64,000 nt of DNA from Symsagittifera roscoffensis (Eukaryota; Xenacoelomorpha; Acoela; Convolutidae). The notes under the pieces were generated by a model. It ran no database searches and was not told the DNA's origin. It worked only from the letters and a program-made list of their open reading frames with translations. How positions within the stretch are numbered: the stretch's first letter is position 1; each line of letters opens with the position of its first letter. Positions 10,880 to 23,280 of this stretch are shown here, in pieces. The position numbers and the translations under genes are program-made. The DNA lies in NCBI RefSeq assembly GCF_963678635.1, contig NC_087064.1, positions 33,394,369 to 33,458,368 on the forward strand. The letters are read 5' to 3'.

Positions 10880-12388
10880 AAGAACCATTCATCATTTAAA
10901 ATGTTTTAAACAAATACTCACCACAAACGCACTTTTGTAACTTTTGACGTGAACAAATTTAAAATTTTGACATGGAATGTTTTTTTGATAATGACACGAT
11001 TTGGAGTTTTTATGATTTGGAATGAATTAAGATATTTAAAATTTTTGGAATTGAAAAAATTGGAATGTTATTAGATATTGAGTCTTCAAAATATTCAGAT
11101 TTGGGAACCGTTTTCGTTATTATTACTAGAACTGGGCTTGCGAATTTTTATGGGCTTACAAAGCTAAAATATGTTTATGGGCTAATCTTTGTTCTTCATT
11201 TCGATTCAACTAGCAAGAGGAGTGCAAAAGGAGTAGTGCAATACTCCCAGCAGCAACTTACACACCAGAGGTTCAGGGAAACATTACTGAGTGGAAAAAC
11301 CCTTCGTATATACAACTACTCAATAAAATTGAAAGCCCATACCAACATAACCATAGCGCAGAACCGAATTGCCCTTTCACCCTTCGATAGTATCGGTTCT
11401 TACTATTCGACGGGATAGCTACATTGCCCTTTGGACACAGGTCTACAGAAGAAAATGTGTTCTTCGAGGCCATTGCGGAAGAAAGCGAGTGGGCAAACTC
11501 ACAGTTGACAAATACCCCGACTTATAGCAGCGAAAACAGCGAAAGCTGGCAATCACCGGAATTCCGGGTCCCAGATTGGGGCTTTCTTCAAGAAAGCTAT
11601 ACGGAGGAAGAGCTTCAAGAAGAAAGCGCAGCTAGCAGTTCAAGAGACCCTCCGCCTATCAATAATCCATTCATTCTAACAGAAGCGTCTGTTCGTTCTA
11701 GTCAGAAAACAAGGAGAAAACTTGATAAAATTGATCAATAAAATTTTTCACTTGAAAATGTCGGCTAAATTGCCTTGTTACTTGTAATTACGGCTGTACA
11801 TTTGTAAATATAAAACATTCAACAAACATTGTTTTAAGTTAAATAGATCGGCGCAAAAGAGACTGGTAATTGCAACTTACCCTTGAAGCAGGAGCGAAGG
11901 ATTGCGTATTTAGTTTCCCAAAGTCAGCTAATAGTAAGGCTAAAAGGATCAAAATGGTGCAAGTCGAAAATAAGGGAGACTTGGAAATAAGTTTGAAAAT
12001 AAAATCAGAAAGAGAAACGAACAATTTTTACCAAAAATTTTTAAAAGGAAATATGAATGGTACTTTATGTAAACTCATATTTATATGAACGAAAAGGATT
12101 AGCTTTTAGATAAAAATATGCGAGAAAACCGGAGCCGGATATACCCATACTTATTTAGTGGTGGGAAAGTTTGGAAGGGATTAAATTTAACCACCGCGCG
12201 AAAATAAATACCAAAGTATTTTGTCTGTCGGGTGTCCTAAGAGAGGGGTCTTTTTATTTCGGGCAGGGTACTTTGGGGTCTTTAAAAAAGATGGGTCCTT
12301 TTGGACCCTACTTTTGGTAGGACCCCAAAGACCCCTACCGTCGAAAAGACACCCCCCATAAGGACACACAGCGGATTACAATACTACT
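10880..12388. repeat. Right terminal inverted repeat
   Basis: Reverse complement of 5972-7493. It begins at the gap edge with AAGAACCATTCATC and ends with CAATACTACT. Differences from the left copy include single-base changes, a 1-bp deletion near 11390 and a 2-bp difference near 11517 (left about 6855). The copies are therefore not identical and have decayed independently. Confidence 0.92.
11204..11741 (+). pseudogene. Right-arm copy of the polB C-terminal exon
   Basis: This is the + strand counterpart of the minus-strand last exon (7164-6597). Two frames, ending at 11418 and starting at 11424, are split by a 1-bp deletion after SPFDS. The downstream half (TEENVFFEA ... LTEASVRSSQK) is open here but frameshifted in the left copy. 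The conserved part (LTHQRF, IALSPFDS, LPFGH) matches the C-terminus of polB-type proteins. The Ser/Glu-rich tail is not recognised. The upstream splice acceptor AG is mutated to CG. Confidence 0.7.
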
Positions 12389-15300
12389 CCTAGAATTGGA
12401 TGAAAAAATAGAAACCGACCAAAAAACTCTTCCAACTGAAAAAGAAATTAGACACAGCAAAAGCGCGGGGAAGCCAAAATTTACAATCGTCACGATGATG
12501 ATTTTGTCGTACCAAATCGTACTCACCGACTTGATAGATACAACGGTCGGATCAGACGAGACTAGGTTCCTTCACGACATCGTATTGGTCTGTGACAGGG
12601 AAAAAGAAAACTGACTAGACTGAAGATCGGTTGGAACAAAAAATGGAGTTAAAACAAATAAACGATCAAAAAACGACGAATTTGGGCGTACTTATATGTC
12701 TTTAAGATCTCTCTATTGACCCAAAAGAGACACGTTTAAAAATTCAAGAGATCGATGGATAAAATGTCAAATGCATCAGCCACGACAACACTGATCCAGT
12801 TGGTTCCTTCCATGGGCAATCAATGGGACGTTGATTGATATTCTTCCTTGGATTGCAACACGCATCGAAAAATGAGAAGACGAAGGTTAAAGTCAACAAG
12901 AGAGGCACGAGAGCTAGAGACTGATAGCGATAGTCCGAAAAAGCATTTAAAGTACCGAACGACAACTGAAATAACATCACAGCGACCGAAAGTGACAAGA
13001 AGTATATGTTGGATTGATTCAGCGCTACCCCATGGTGACCTCCATGTATTTATGTATTGAGATATACTATAGAGTATCCGGTCACCACCATGTATCAACA
13101 TAGGGAATAGATTTCCCATTCCAAATATAGTAAGATAGATCACAGGTTTCAGAGGTTCAGATGGTAAGAAAGTTTCGAGGAAAATTTTGATACAGCATTC
13201 TTAATATTACAAACATTTTTTTGTTCAAAAACCTGATATTGATAATCCAATCGCAGCGTTTAGAAAGAATTTTAAAAAATTATATATATTTACAGGAAAA
13301 AGTATTGATTTACAACATCGTATATACTTTTACTACATTTAGGTTCTTACAAAACTAAAGTACATCATTCTCACAAATTCAGAGGTTTAGTATGTATTTC
13401 ATCACATTCCAATTCAGTGCTAAAGATATGCTTTTGAATTTCACTATGTTAACAGAACTAAAATTCACTACAAAAACACTAAAATTCACTACAATTATTT
13501 TTTTGCTTTTGCTCCAAAATAGTCTCATCAGTCCTTTTTAGATGTTTGAGAACAATTCTGTCAAAACAAACAAATTAATCAAAATTGACTTAAAACTTGA
13601 AGCAAATATCAGTTTGCTTTAAAAATATCTTTAAATTATTCCGCTTTTTTCATATAAATTCAGTAAAAACTGTTCCCTTTCAACAAACAGTAAAAACTGT
13701 TTCACTTCAACATTTTCTAGTTAGTTGAAAACGTAAGAAAATTTTTTAATTCTCCTGCATTTCATTGATTGTTTTCATTGTTTTTCTCATGATTTTAACT
13801 AGAAAAATGTGACTAGCAAAACTATTATCAATGTTTGATAGGTGTTTATCAGATTTCGGAGCTAATTTTCTTCAAAAAAATAAATGGTGATTTGATGACG
13901 CTCATGAGGATCTCATTAATTTTTTGTGGTATAGAAGCACCAGTAATTTAATGGCAAGATGTAGAGGATACTTGAAAAAAATAGTAATGCCAAATTTATG
14001 AAAATTGTTTTCAATTACAAGAATTATTTTAAATTGACTGCTCATTAATTAGAAAACAAAAAATTGGAAAATCTTGAATAAATGATGAAGACAAGGAAAA
14101 TTTTATAACTTTAAGCGTAAAAATGGTATTGATTTTGATATTCCTTAGACAAAACTTTTCTAACTTTCTTCTAGCTTTGATTAAAAACTAAATCTGTTAA
14201 TTGTGTTTTTAAAAATCAAATTTGATAAAAAAAATTTCAGAACAAAGGAATGCTCATTTTTTATTGGTTGACATCAAACATTTTGAAGCTCCATGAGAAA
14301 AAAAAAGCTAGGTTCGATAGATTCATTTCCAAACAATTAATTTCACTTTGATAAATAAAGCTCAATTCTGATTGGCTAGTTTTCATTTCAGCTTCACCAA
14401 AAAGGATAAAATATTGTTTACCCTAACGTTGAAAGACAGTTGGTCAAGAAACTTGCACAAATACTTTGTTTAGTTTCTTACTTTTTTTGCGACTATTCAA
14501 AATTAGTGTAAATCACCTTCTAAATCTCCAATTTGTTCTCAAGCTCTTTTTTACTTATTTACAGGTCGTAACTGATTTGAAAAGAAAGAATTGCTTCTCT
14601 CGAGTGTGGTAGATGTTCCACACGTCAAAAGGCATCAAAACATCATAAAACTTGGGTAAATTTGAAGTGTCCAAATCGTAATTTTTTTCTTATAGCAGCG
14701 AGGAAGTGAATATTCATTTCACGAACAATGTGCCAGTCAGACATATCCTGATGTTTTTATCTTAATTTTGGGTTATGGTGAAAAACTCGAATCGGCCATG
14801 TCATGCTCAAGTTTCTCGAAGCAATTGAAATGAAAAATTCAGACATTAGAAAAAATTATTAATAATGCGAGTAATTTGACAGAAAATGGACCTAGCGTCA
14901 GAAAATGGACCTGCCCAATATAAACTATTCGAGTAGAGTTGTTTTATTGTCGATAGAGAACACCGAGAATTTCTACCAGAGCAGTCACTATATGAGAAGT
15001 AAAGTAATTTTTTAGAGCGCGTTTTTTTAGTTATGTTGAGATTAGGCGGGTTTTAGGATGACTCAATTGTATTGAATCAAAGGTCCACTATCCGCTAAGA
15101 ACTAATGTTGTTTACTTGAGCTGCCAAACATTTTTTGACGGCGTTGGCGTGTTTTAGGTATTTAGAGACCTGGCCAAGGGAGCGTGGTTATTTATAGAGT
15201 GGGTACTTTTTGGTAGTAGCCTTTCAGCTGTAACACGATTTTGATGTCCCATGTCTCAAGCAAACCGAACGGGCTTTGACAGAACGAGGTGCAAAAACAC

Positions 15301-15530
15301 AAGAAGTAGTGTCCCTGACCCTTGTGCCAATGGTTATAGGGCCTATTACTCTTGACCTCATATGTTACGTAAGCGGACGACTGTTAGATAGTGTTTTTGT
15401 GGCCTTCCTAGGTATTTTACGACATATTGAATACGGGATTGAACGCTCTTGACACCGCTCCAGGCTACATGGTCATTCTAGAGTACCGGTGGTGCGGTTC
15501 AACTGGAACGTGTCCACCTTAACTTTGACA
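12389..15530. other. Non-coding flank, nothing recognised
   Basis: A 72-codon frame at 12396-12614 next to the TIR (ETDQKTLPTEKEIRHSK) and an Arg/Glu-rich one at 12848-13060 could be remains of the retroelement interrupted at 5972, but no motif is identifiable. From 13.15 kb on the sequence is A/T-rich with frequent stops. Small direct repeats occur, such as GTCAGAAAATGGACCT twice near 14890. Confidence 0.4.
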
Positions 15531-15540
15531 ACAAAAATTT

Positions 15541-15585
15541 TTTCGAAGCGAACACTTGCCAGTGGTTTTCAGTCTGCGTTTGCCA
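15541..15585 (+). repeat. Partial third copy of the 16.4-17.5 kb repeat
   Basis: The words CGAAGCGAACACTTGCCAGT, GGTTTTCAGTCTGCGTTTG match the end of both units of the duplicated block downstream (at about 16930 and 17430). It is a short dispersed copy about 1.4 kb upstream. Confidence 0.6.
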
Positions 15586-16439
15586 TCTGGTTGTACCATC
15601 ATAGCTTTTTACGAAAATTTTTTTTCTGTGCGCTTTCGGATACGAGGCTTAGCTAACCGAATATGGGGGCCACTACAGAACAAAACGCTAATAAACAGAA
15701 AGCAAAAAAAAAACAAAAGAACACAAGAATTTAAAAAAAACCAGAAAAAGTTGAAAATAGACAGTGACTTTCTTTGATTTCCAGATTAGATGGATCGGAC
15801 CTTTATGTTAATTAATATTACAATATCTTTCAATAAGACCAATCCTTACATTCAAAACAGCAGTTTTAAACAGGTGCCCGATAGAGGGGCTTTGAAAAGG
15901 TTTTTCAGATAACATAGCAACCTTGTATAACAACTGGGAGACTTCACTGGGAGAGAAGACCAGTTGGATAGTGATGGGATTCAGAGGAATGATGTACTGG
16001 GAATCAAGAAAGGACACTACTGGGGAAGAACTACCAGAGTGTGACCAGTGCAGTGTGGCTACTGGAAGAGATCATCGGAGTGTGCTCTATGGTCAAACAA
16101 GTGTCGTTAACATCTAATTTATACTCAAGGAAATAGGTATAATAGTTACTTAGCGGCACCTTGCACATTTTGAGCAAACGTTTTTACTTGAGCAGTGCTT
16201 GGAAATAGGTTCCACGGGTTTTATTTTCAGTGGTTAAGCACTCATCGCTTAAGATTTTTTACCTAAGTAGGGGCTATTAAGGGGATGTTCGACAGGGGGT
16301 TAGCTAAATTAAAGGTTGGGGCGGGAAGTAAAAAAAGATTTGTTATCAGCTGGAGACAAATGATTTACCTCTTTTACGTAAATGATTTTTTACCTCTCAA
16401 TCTTCCCTTCAATTACTTCATAAAATTTTTGATTTAAAT

Positions 16440-17490
16440 TTGCTACAATATATGCAATCTTCATCTGGATGCAAAAAAACACTGAGTATTGAAACACTTT
16501 TGCTCAGAGTAATTTTAAATAACAACGAACGCTGTAAATTTGTTTTGTTAGAACAGTTCATACACAAGACGGTGAAACCAGATCTCGATTCATCTTTTCC
16601 AAAATTCAAAGAAAACGTTTTAATTTTTTATAGACACAAGCTCCAACGCGAATATGATAAACTTAAAAAATTTACTTAGTTTTCCAATTGTACTTTCATA
16701 AACTGCAGATCTAAAACCCTTTGTTTTATTTTTACTTCTGCATATTCCCTAAATGGGTAAATTTAAATTTTTATCTCTCTCTAACTCTCTTTCTCTCTCT
16801 CGAAGGGTTTGAATGTGGTTTGTGGCAGAATGGCACATTTTCAATCCGATTCCAAAATACGCCGATGCAATCAGAACATGAAAAACAGGGTGATCAACCT
16901 GATGTGCAATTTTGAAACAAAAGATTTTTCGAAGCGAACACTTGCCAGTGGTTTTGATTCTGCGTTTGTAACTGATGCAGTAATAATTGGTAGTAAGTAG
17001 CAGTTGCTCAAATTAGGAATCGATGCAGTACTAATTGTTCAAAATATCTTTGAATATGAACGGAAGCGGAAAAGATTTTTTGTTAGAACAGTCCATATAC
17101 TGAAGACAATGAAACCAGATCGCGATTTATCATTTCCGAAGTTCAAAGAGAACGTTTCAAACTTTTGTAGACACAAGCTCCAACACGAATTTGATAAACT
17201 GAATAAATGTACTTTTCTAAAGACCTTTTGTTTCAAGTTTATTTCTGTATATTCCATAAGTGGGTAAAATTAAATATTTCTCTCACTGTCCCTTTCGCTC
17301 TCTCTCTCTCTCTTTCTCTCGGAGGGTTCGAGTGGCCTTTGTGGCAGAATGGCACAATCTCAATTCGATTCCCAAAAACGCCGATGCAATTAGATCATTA
17401 AAAACAGGGTGTTGACAACATCATTTGTTCGAAACAAACACTTGCCAGTGGTTTTCATTCTGCGGTTGCAGAGGGTGCAGTAGTAATTGG
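16440..17490 (+). repeat. Tandem duplication, two units of about 0.5 kb
   Basis: Collinear blocks recur in the same order: GTTAGAACAG at 16547 and 17092, CACAAGCTCCAAC at about 16636 and 17174, a CT-rich microsatellite at about 16772 and 17280, TTTGTGGCAGAATGGCACA at about 16820 and 17338, and ACTTGCCAGTGGTTTT at about 16940 and 17440. Offsets run from 545 down to 500 bp because of indels. Both units hold a similar peptide (FPKFKENV ... RHKLQ), so the block may derive from coding sequence. It has no family I recognise and is now broken by stops. Confidence 0.8.
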
Positions 17491-17499
17491 AACCTATTT

Positions 17500-18340
17500 G
17501 CAAGATAAAGGACAGAGACCTGAAGCCCAGTAGCCAGCTGCGAAACCACCACAACAAAAATAACTCACAATTCAATCTTTAGGTTTACGAGGAATTACCC
17601 ACAACGTCGACAACACTGGTTAAAACATCAATCGAGTTTCAAAAACTTCTGATGTACGACTGCAATTGTTTTTCAAAAGCTAATGAAAATGTGCATTAAT
17701 TTTTTTTTAAACTAAATTAATGCTTGTTTGCTCACACGTTTAAAATTGGTCGCACAACATTATCAAACACAGAAAATATGTTGGATATCATTTAAAAGCA
17801 TCGTAATGCCAGCTCATTGTAAAAATTGAAAAATACAATGAGGCTATACTTTTTTGTAAATTCGGTTTTAAAAATGCCGAAAACAAAATGAAGAAAGGAG
17901 CCAGAGTGCTTTGGTTTGTCATAGGATCCGAAACTGATTGAAAAACTTTCTCAGAAGGCAGTAAGAAGAACATAACAAAATACTGAAAAAACTTGACAAG
18001 TTCGCAAAAACATCACCACAAAACGCGCACTCCTGTTACACCAAAGGGGTAAATTATAAACTATCGTTTTTAGCTAGAACTACTCCCAACGCCACAGAAA
18101 ATGACCTGCGTGAAAATACTAGAGGAAAATCTCAGTCCAAATTTAATTGGTACAGATAAGATTAGCTAGCAACTTAGAAACATCGCTTCTTTGCCACTGA
18201 AATCGGGCGGTATAAGTATCAAGCTACCTTACGACTATGAGAATTTTTTAAAAGGATTTATAAACTTTGTCAGTCTTAGACACATACGATCCATTAACAG
18301 CTGTATCTGAGCAAGACATAATCTATACAAAAAACACTCA
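17500..18340. other. Non-coding, nothing recognised
   Basis: AT-rich, with no open frame above chance and no repeat boundary seen. It may contain the 5' part of LINE A. Confidence 0.4.
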
Positions 18341-18349
18341 AAATTGAAA

Positions 18350-21300
18350 GAACAAACTTGAAGAGAACTAAATTTTGAGCAACTTAAGTGACAGTGAAAC
18401 ATACCAACTTGAGCTAGCCACCGAAAAAGGAGCATCAATTGGTTACACGCACTGCCACTTAGCAGACCTAATTTCAACCTTAATAAATCCGAATTCCGGT
18501 AAGCAATTTATCTCAGAAAAGGATGGGAATCAAGCACAATTCCACTCACGCAGGCCTGCTAGAAATACTTTCAGATCGAATTTGAATTAGGGGCAGCGAT
18601 ATTGGCCCCTATAATTGTAATCATTGGGGCTAGTTTACTAGACAGAGTCCTCAACAGGTATCCCAACGAGAGAAGCCAACTAACAAGAAACGTCCTGGTT
18701 CCAACTATCGCTGGTGTCCTTCGGCAAGTTCCGGTCTCCTTCAAAACAACTCCGGTTCTCAGTTTCCATATCAAATTTGATCCAAAAAAACAAGACTGCA
18801 ACGAACTCGCCGGTCTCCCCGGTAGATCTCTCGTTGTTTTGTGGCACGACGTCATTATTAACAGCATAACGCGACTTCCCATAAAACCAAAACGTGTACC
18901 ACTAACAGGCCAAAAGTACTGAACATAGTGAAAAAAATTGCAAGAGATGAATTTTTCCTCTCCAGAGCTCTCTCACTTGAGGGTTCAAAGAAAGAAAAAA
19001 TATGTCTAAAATTTCGAAAAAAAATTCATAGATTAGGGGTTCTACGTTAAAAACTGAAAATACAGTATTTTTGATTATGCAACGACGGGGTCAAGGTAGT
19101 AATCTCTGACGAGCCCGCCCGAAGTGCTTGACTATATAGTCTACAGAAACTATAGTTAAATGCACAAAGTCTTATAGATTACCAAAAACGCTTTGAGCTC
19201 GCCAACGCTATACAAACCAAATCTTACAATGTAATAAGCTAAACGACATTGTTCCTACTCAAAATTTCCTTTTCAAGACTACACTATTTTGCGATTTGAC
19301 CGAAAACAAGAAACATCTCACAATCCCCATGGTGGTGTTATTGCTGCCGTTAAAAAAATTATAAGCAGTGAGATGCTCAAAATTGACGTAGATATTTGCC
19401 GGGATTGCAAGATTAATGTAGCAAACGAAGAACTATACTTATGTTCTTTTTACAATCCACCATCTGACAGCCGCTATCGATACAAAACCGAGGACTTTGA
19501 AAAAAGGCAGTAAAGCCATAATTTGTGGTGACATCAACTTTCGCTCTGCACAAAAGGACATCTTCTGGAGTCGGGACACTAAGGATCAAGAAAAAATAGA
19601 TCTTTTCGAAGATTTAATGTTTCAGCAAGCGTAGAATTTTTAACGCGTGGCATTAACACTTAAGATGTTCTACTCTACCAAAATTGCACTGTCTTCTCTA
19701 ATCGCGGCGATGACTTTGACAAGATATATGACTGCTCAGACAGCTATACCTCTGATGACTACAACGCTATCTTAGAAAGCATGAACAAAAATAGTTTCGA
19801 ACCCAACTGCCACAACAACACAGACAACATGTACGAAGAGCTTCAGGAGTATCTCTATTCTTTAATTGATGCGCATGTACCAACAAAATTCAGGCAATCA
19901 CTTCCTCCATGGATATAATTTGTCACTTCAAACCAAATGAAAACTTTACAGCCTCAACAAAAACCACTTGAAATATGACCCACAAGCTACAGGAGAACGG
20001 AAGTACTAAGTCGACAGGCTCAAATAAACTTTGCGAGGAAGACAGGATATGTTAAGAAAGTTCAGTCTTTGGATCAAGAAAAACGAACAGAAAATATAAG
20101 CCTTCAAGAAATATCAACCGATCCGCTAACATTCCAGCAAATTTTTGCTACAATGGAAACATAGCGTAAGTTCCCCTAGAAAGGGCAAACTGATGCAATT
20201 AAATCTTTATATCTGCTTTCTCACCCAAAGATTGTTTTCAGATATATGATTTAGCGAACACACTTGACGGGAACTCGCCGACTCTAAAAAAATTTTCTAT
20301 CTCTATTTATGTAATTAAAAGTCCCCTTGTTGATATCAATACGACCAAAACGCGGGGACCAACTGGCTTGTCGCCTACGTTCTTCCATCAAACTAGAAGT
20401 CAAATGAGCATAATTCTGAAGAAGCTCCATGAAAACTTGAAGCTCCTGCGCAAGCGCACAGCATCTCGAGAAAACTGCAGCAGTAGCTCCAGTATTCGAA
20501 AGGGTGCTCCCAGAAATGTGGAGAACTCTCGTCTGATTTCACTACTTTGCATTGAGAGTAAAATGTTTGATAAATAAGTTTATTATCTTTTGTACGAACA
20601 CTTCAGGATGTATCTAACGCAAAATCAGCATGGGTTTGTGCGAAAAAGAATCGCTATGAAAAGTATGCTACATTATCTGAACAAAGTTTACTCAGCACTC
20701 GACCAAGATCCCAAATCGGAAGTAAATACTTTTTATGCTGATTTCTCAAAAGCTTTCGACAGAGTACCACACAAACTCTTGCTCGAAAAATTAAATTGCA
20801 TTGGTGTAAAAAATTGTTTTTTTTTTGTAAACTCCAAACGATTACTTGCACAACTGCAAACAATTTCTTCGTATCGGACTCACTGCGTCTGTCGAACGAG
20901 CAATAACTAGTTGATTCCCCAGGGGTCAATTTTGGGACCTTGTTCTTCTCCATCTTCATAAATGATCCGCCTGATGTACTCAGATTCAGTGATTTTTTCA
21001 TCAATACTCAGATTCAGTGACCCATTCTTCCTTTCATCAAAGCCTGAATTGAACTACTCACCTAAATAAACGCCTGAAAAAAGCAAATATAATTCTCTAT
21101 TGCCTACGTAGAAATGTAGCCTACAAAACATTACAAACACTTTTATAAGACTAGGACTGTACAAGTCTAATCTCTTGCCAATACTACTCTACGGAACACA
21201 CTGCACAGCCCTCTTAAGACAAGACCTGAAAAAACTCGAATCGTTGCAAGAGAGAACTATCAATTTGATCTTAGGGAACCTCCATTTCCAATGAGACTAC

Positions 21301-21640
21301 ACGGTCCAGCTGCGCCTGTTGAATTTCCTACCGAACCCACTCTACATGCAATTAAATGACTAACTACTCATGTTAAAACTATGCGAAGATCAAAGCAAAC
21401 ACGACATCAAACTTACGTTCCAAAATCTGACCACCAACAGGATATCAAAAGTTTGTACCCTGGAAAAAAACACGAATAGAACAAAACCAGACTTGAATTT
21501 ATTTTTTGGACGAAAAACATCGCAATCCAAACTGATGTACACGTGGATTACAAAATTCTAAAGGCCTCAAAAAACGATTTTCAGACCTTATGTGGAGATA
21601 CGTCAACGAACGATTTTCCAGCAGCTGTGCTGTGATTGTG
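18350..21640 (+). pseudogene. LINE A: decayed non-LTR retrotransposon (+)
   Basis: Interrupted + strand frames read as an ORF1-like segment at 18602-18922 (IIVIIGASLLDR ... LVVLWHDVI, possibly an SGNH/esterase-like ORF1). An APE-type endonuclease follows, with GGVIAAVK near 19335, GDINFRS near 19530, then DCSDSYTSDDYNAIL near 19733. The reverse transcriptase lies at about 20590-20950 (QHGFVRK, YADFSKAFDRVPHKLLLEKL and the start of the GVPQGSILGP region). A C-terminal YGTHCTALL ... LESLQERTI is seen near 21190-21260. Frames shift repeatedly and the YADD segment is not intact, so it is dead. The domain order fits CR1/L2/jockey-like LINEs. The exact clade needs a tree. Confidence 0.8.
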
Positions 21641-21718
21641 CTAGTTGTCAATCTATATGGACAATCTTCTTACGCTTGAAAACGGGATGAAGTGCCCTCC
21701 AGTTTACTGTGAAGACAA

Positions 21719-21719
21719 T

Positions 21720-21779
<60 letters not shown>

Positions 21780-21808
21780 GCAACAACAAAAATAACAACA
21801 ACAACAGC

Positions 21809-21854
<46 letters not shown>

Positions 21855-21856
21855 GT

Positions 21857-21896
<40 letters not shown>

Positions 21897-21935
21897 GTAA
21901 CAACAACGGCAACAACTACATCAACAACAACAACA
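21719..21935 (+). repeat. (AAC)n microsatellite, about 217 bp
   Basis: A nearly continuous CAA/AAC trinucleotide array with a few interruptions (CAG, AAT, GTA). It is the source of long poly-Thr and poly-Leu frames on the two strands, which are not genes. It lies just after LINE A and may have grown from its 3' tail. Confidence 0.97.
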
Positions 21936-21990
21936 TCTTACATGTGATTGATGTCAACCTTTCGACCTTACCCACACACTTCACTGTACG

Positions 21991-22233
21991 AAGGGTGGAT
22001 ACTCCCACATGAGGCATGAGGAAATCAGAGATTTTTTTTTCAATCTCGTGAGCGAGATTTGCTATGATGTTGAAATCGAGCCGAAAGTTCAGTCGTTGCA
22101 TGGCGAGAGCTTTGTCAACAATTCAACCACCCCTGATGAAGAGGCTCGACTAGATGTAAACGCGATCGGAAAATGGGGCTCAAGGCTTAGTCCAACAATA
22201 TTTGATGAGAAAGTCTTCAACCCGCTCGCATAG
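21991..22233 (+). pseudogene. C-terminal fragment of a retroelement-associated protein
   Basis: The frame reads KGGYSHMRHEEIRD ... ICYDVEIEPKVQ ... ARLDVNAIGKWG ... FDEKVFNPLA. This resembles the C-terminal region, after the RT, of a widespread group of invertebrate RT-bearing elements (pattern GGFxxxRHxExRDL ... VCxDVxxEPxLQPL ... ARLDxxAxGxW ... DxRVxxPxA, probably a nuclease-like fold). It follows the AAC array directly. Nothing upstream of it belongs clearly to the same element, so it is an isolated 3' fragment. Identification is by remembered pattern. Confidence 0.6.
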
Positions 22234-22239
22234 CTGGAA

Positions 22240-23280
22240 AACTTAGTGAAAAAAGCAAGTTAGCTACTCAGAAACATTAAACTAGATAGGAACTAACGTA
22301 ACATTCGCTTGAAAATTTATACCGACGAAAAATAAAGATAGATTCCAAAACGACCGGCTAGCGTCTAAACTCAGCTTCACATGCTTTTAATCATCTCTAC
22401 CAAAGCCATTTCGATGTGTGGTCCTTTAAAAACGGGTCGACAAAATCATTACTATTCAAGGCTATCGGCCAAACCGGGCCAACTAACTTATTTATGTTCA
22501 AAACAGTGAGCTCATGACTGGGTCTCAGTATCCCCAGACCACGAAGGCTACTTCTTAAATTATCATATTACAATTGTGTTTGTTCAGTAGATAAAATTAA
22601 TCATAACAATCAGAGATGAATCAACCCCGTACCTCAACTCCTAGCTTCGCATTATCTGAAAACAAACTTGATGTTATTTAATTCAATTCAGGACGTTTCG
22701 GGAAGCTGAAAGTTGTTTCTAAGTCAGTAATAACATTCTTCCCCGAGTCCTTTCCGGATTCCTGAATCCAGTCGAAGATCTGTCTTCTTGACGACCAGGA
22801 AGAGTAGCAGTTTTTCTCAATATCGCTCCGGATTCTCGGGAATTGCTCCGTAAAGATTGTAGCTGCACAATCGTTACGACTCGGAATGCCCCTCCGCCTA
22901 TATCTACGACTATAAACTTCTATCTCTTTAGTTCGGCGTTCAGTGTGTTTTTATCTCGTCTATCGTCACATGAGTTTCGGTTTTTTAGTTGTCGCAAAAT
23001 TCCAAGGTCGTGACGTGTTTCTATTTTTGAACGAATTTGTAAAAAAAATTTCGTCATTCAAAATCAACCTTTCCGAATTCGTTCAATTGGACAATTAGTA
23101 GAATTAGTAGCAGTAAAAAACTTGCATTCACAGTTGAGGACGTACAATAGATACTAGGTGGAATGTATAGATCAAAGAATATAGCAATACAGAACAAAAA
23201 AGTAGCAAATTATGATCTGCAATTCAAACAAAAACATTTTAAAAAAAAGTACACGAATTGTTTAGATTAAAAGAAGTTCG
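22240..23280. other. Non-coding, nothing recognised
   Basis: No open frame or motif that I can support. GC content is somewhat higher at 22700-22950 than in the surroundings. Confidence 0.4.

Larger units (their letters stand above)
5972..12388. mobile_element. Polinton/Maverick-type element with long TIRs, rearranged and gapped
   Basis: The element is bounded by near-identical inverted repeats. It starts AGTAGTATTG at 5972 and ends CAATACTACT at 12388, giving AG...CT termini as in Polintons. The only genes seen are two partial copies of a protein-primed type B DNA polymerase in opposite orientation. No integrase, FtsK-like ATPase, adenain-like protease or capsid gene is visible, and the 6.4-kb span is far below the usual 15-20 kb of Polintons. 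A 200-N gap (10680-10879) may hide missing sequence. I find no matching 6-bp target duplication (left flank AATGTG, right flank CCTAGA), which suggests rearrangement, two different ends, or misassembly. The left flank reads like a retroelement protease. Confidence 0.75.

Noticed and set aside
5966-12394. 6-bp target duplication around the inverted-repeat element
   Set aside because: AATGTG on the left and CCTAGA on the right do not match.
15556-15777. 73-codon + frame with a Lys-rich tail
   Set aside because: Composed of an A-rich run and part of a repeat. No family match.
21670-21947. Long poly-Thr (+) and poly-Leu (-) open frames
   Set aside because: Both are translations of the AAC microsatellite.
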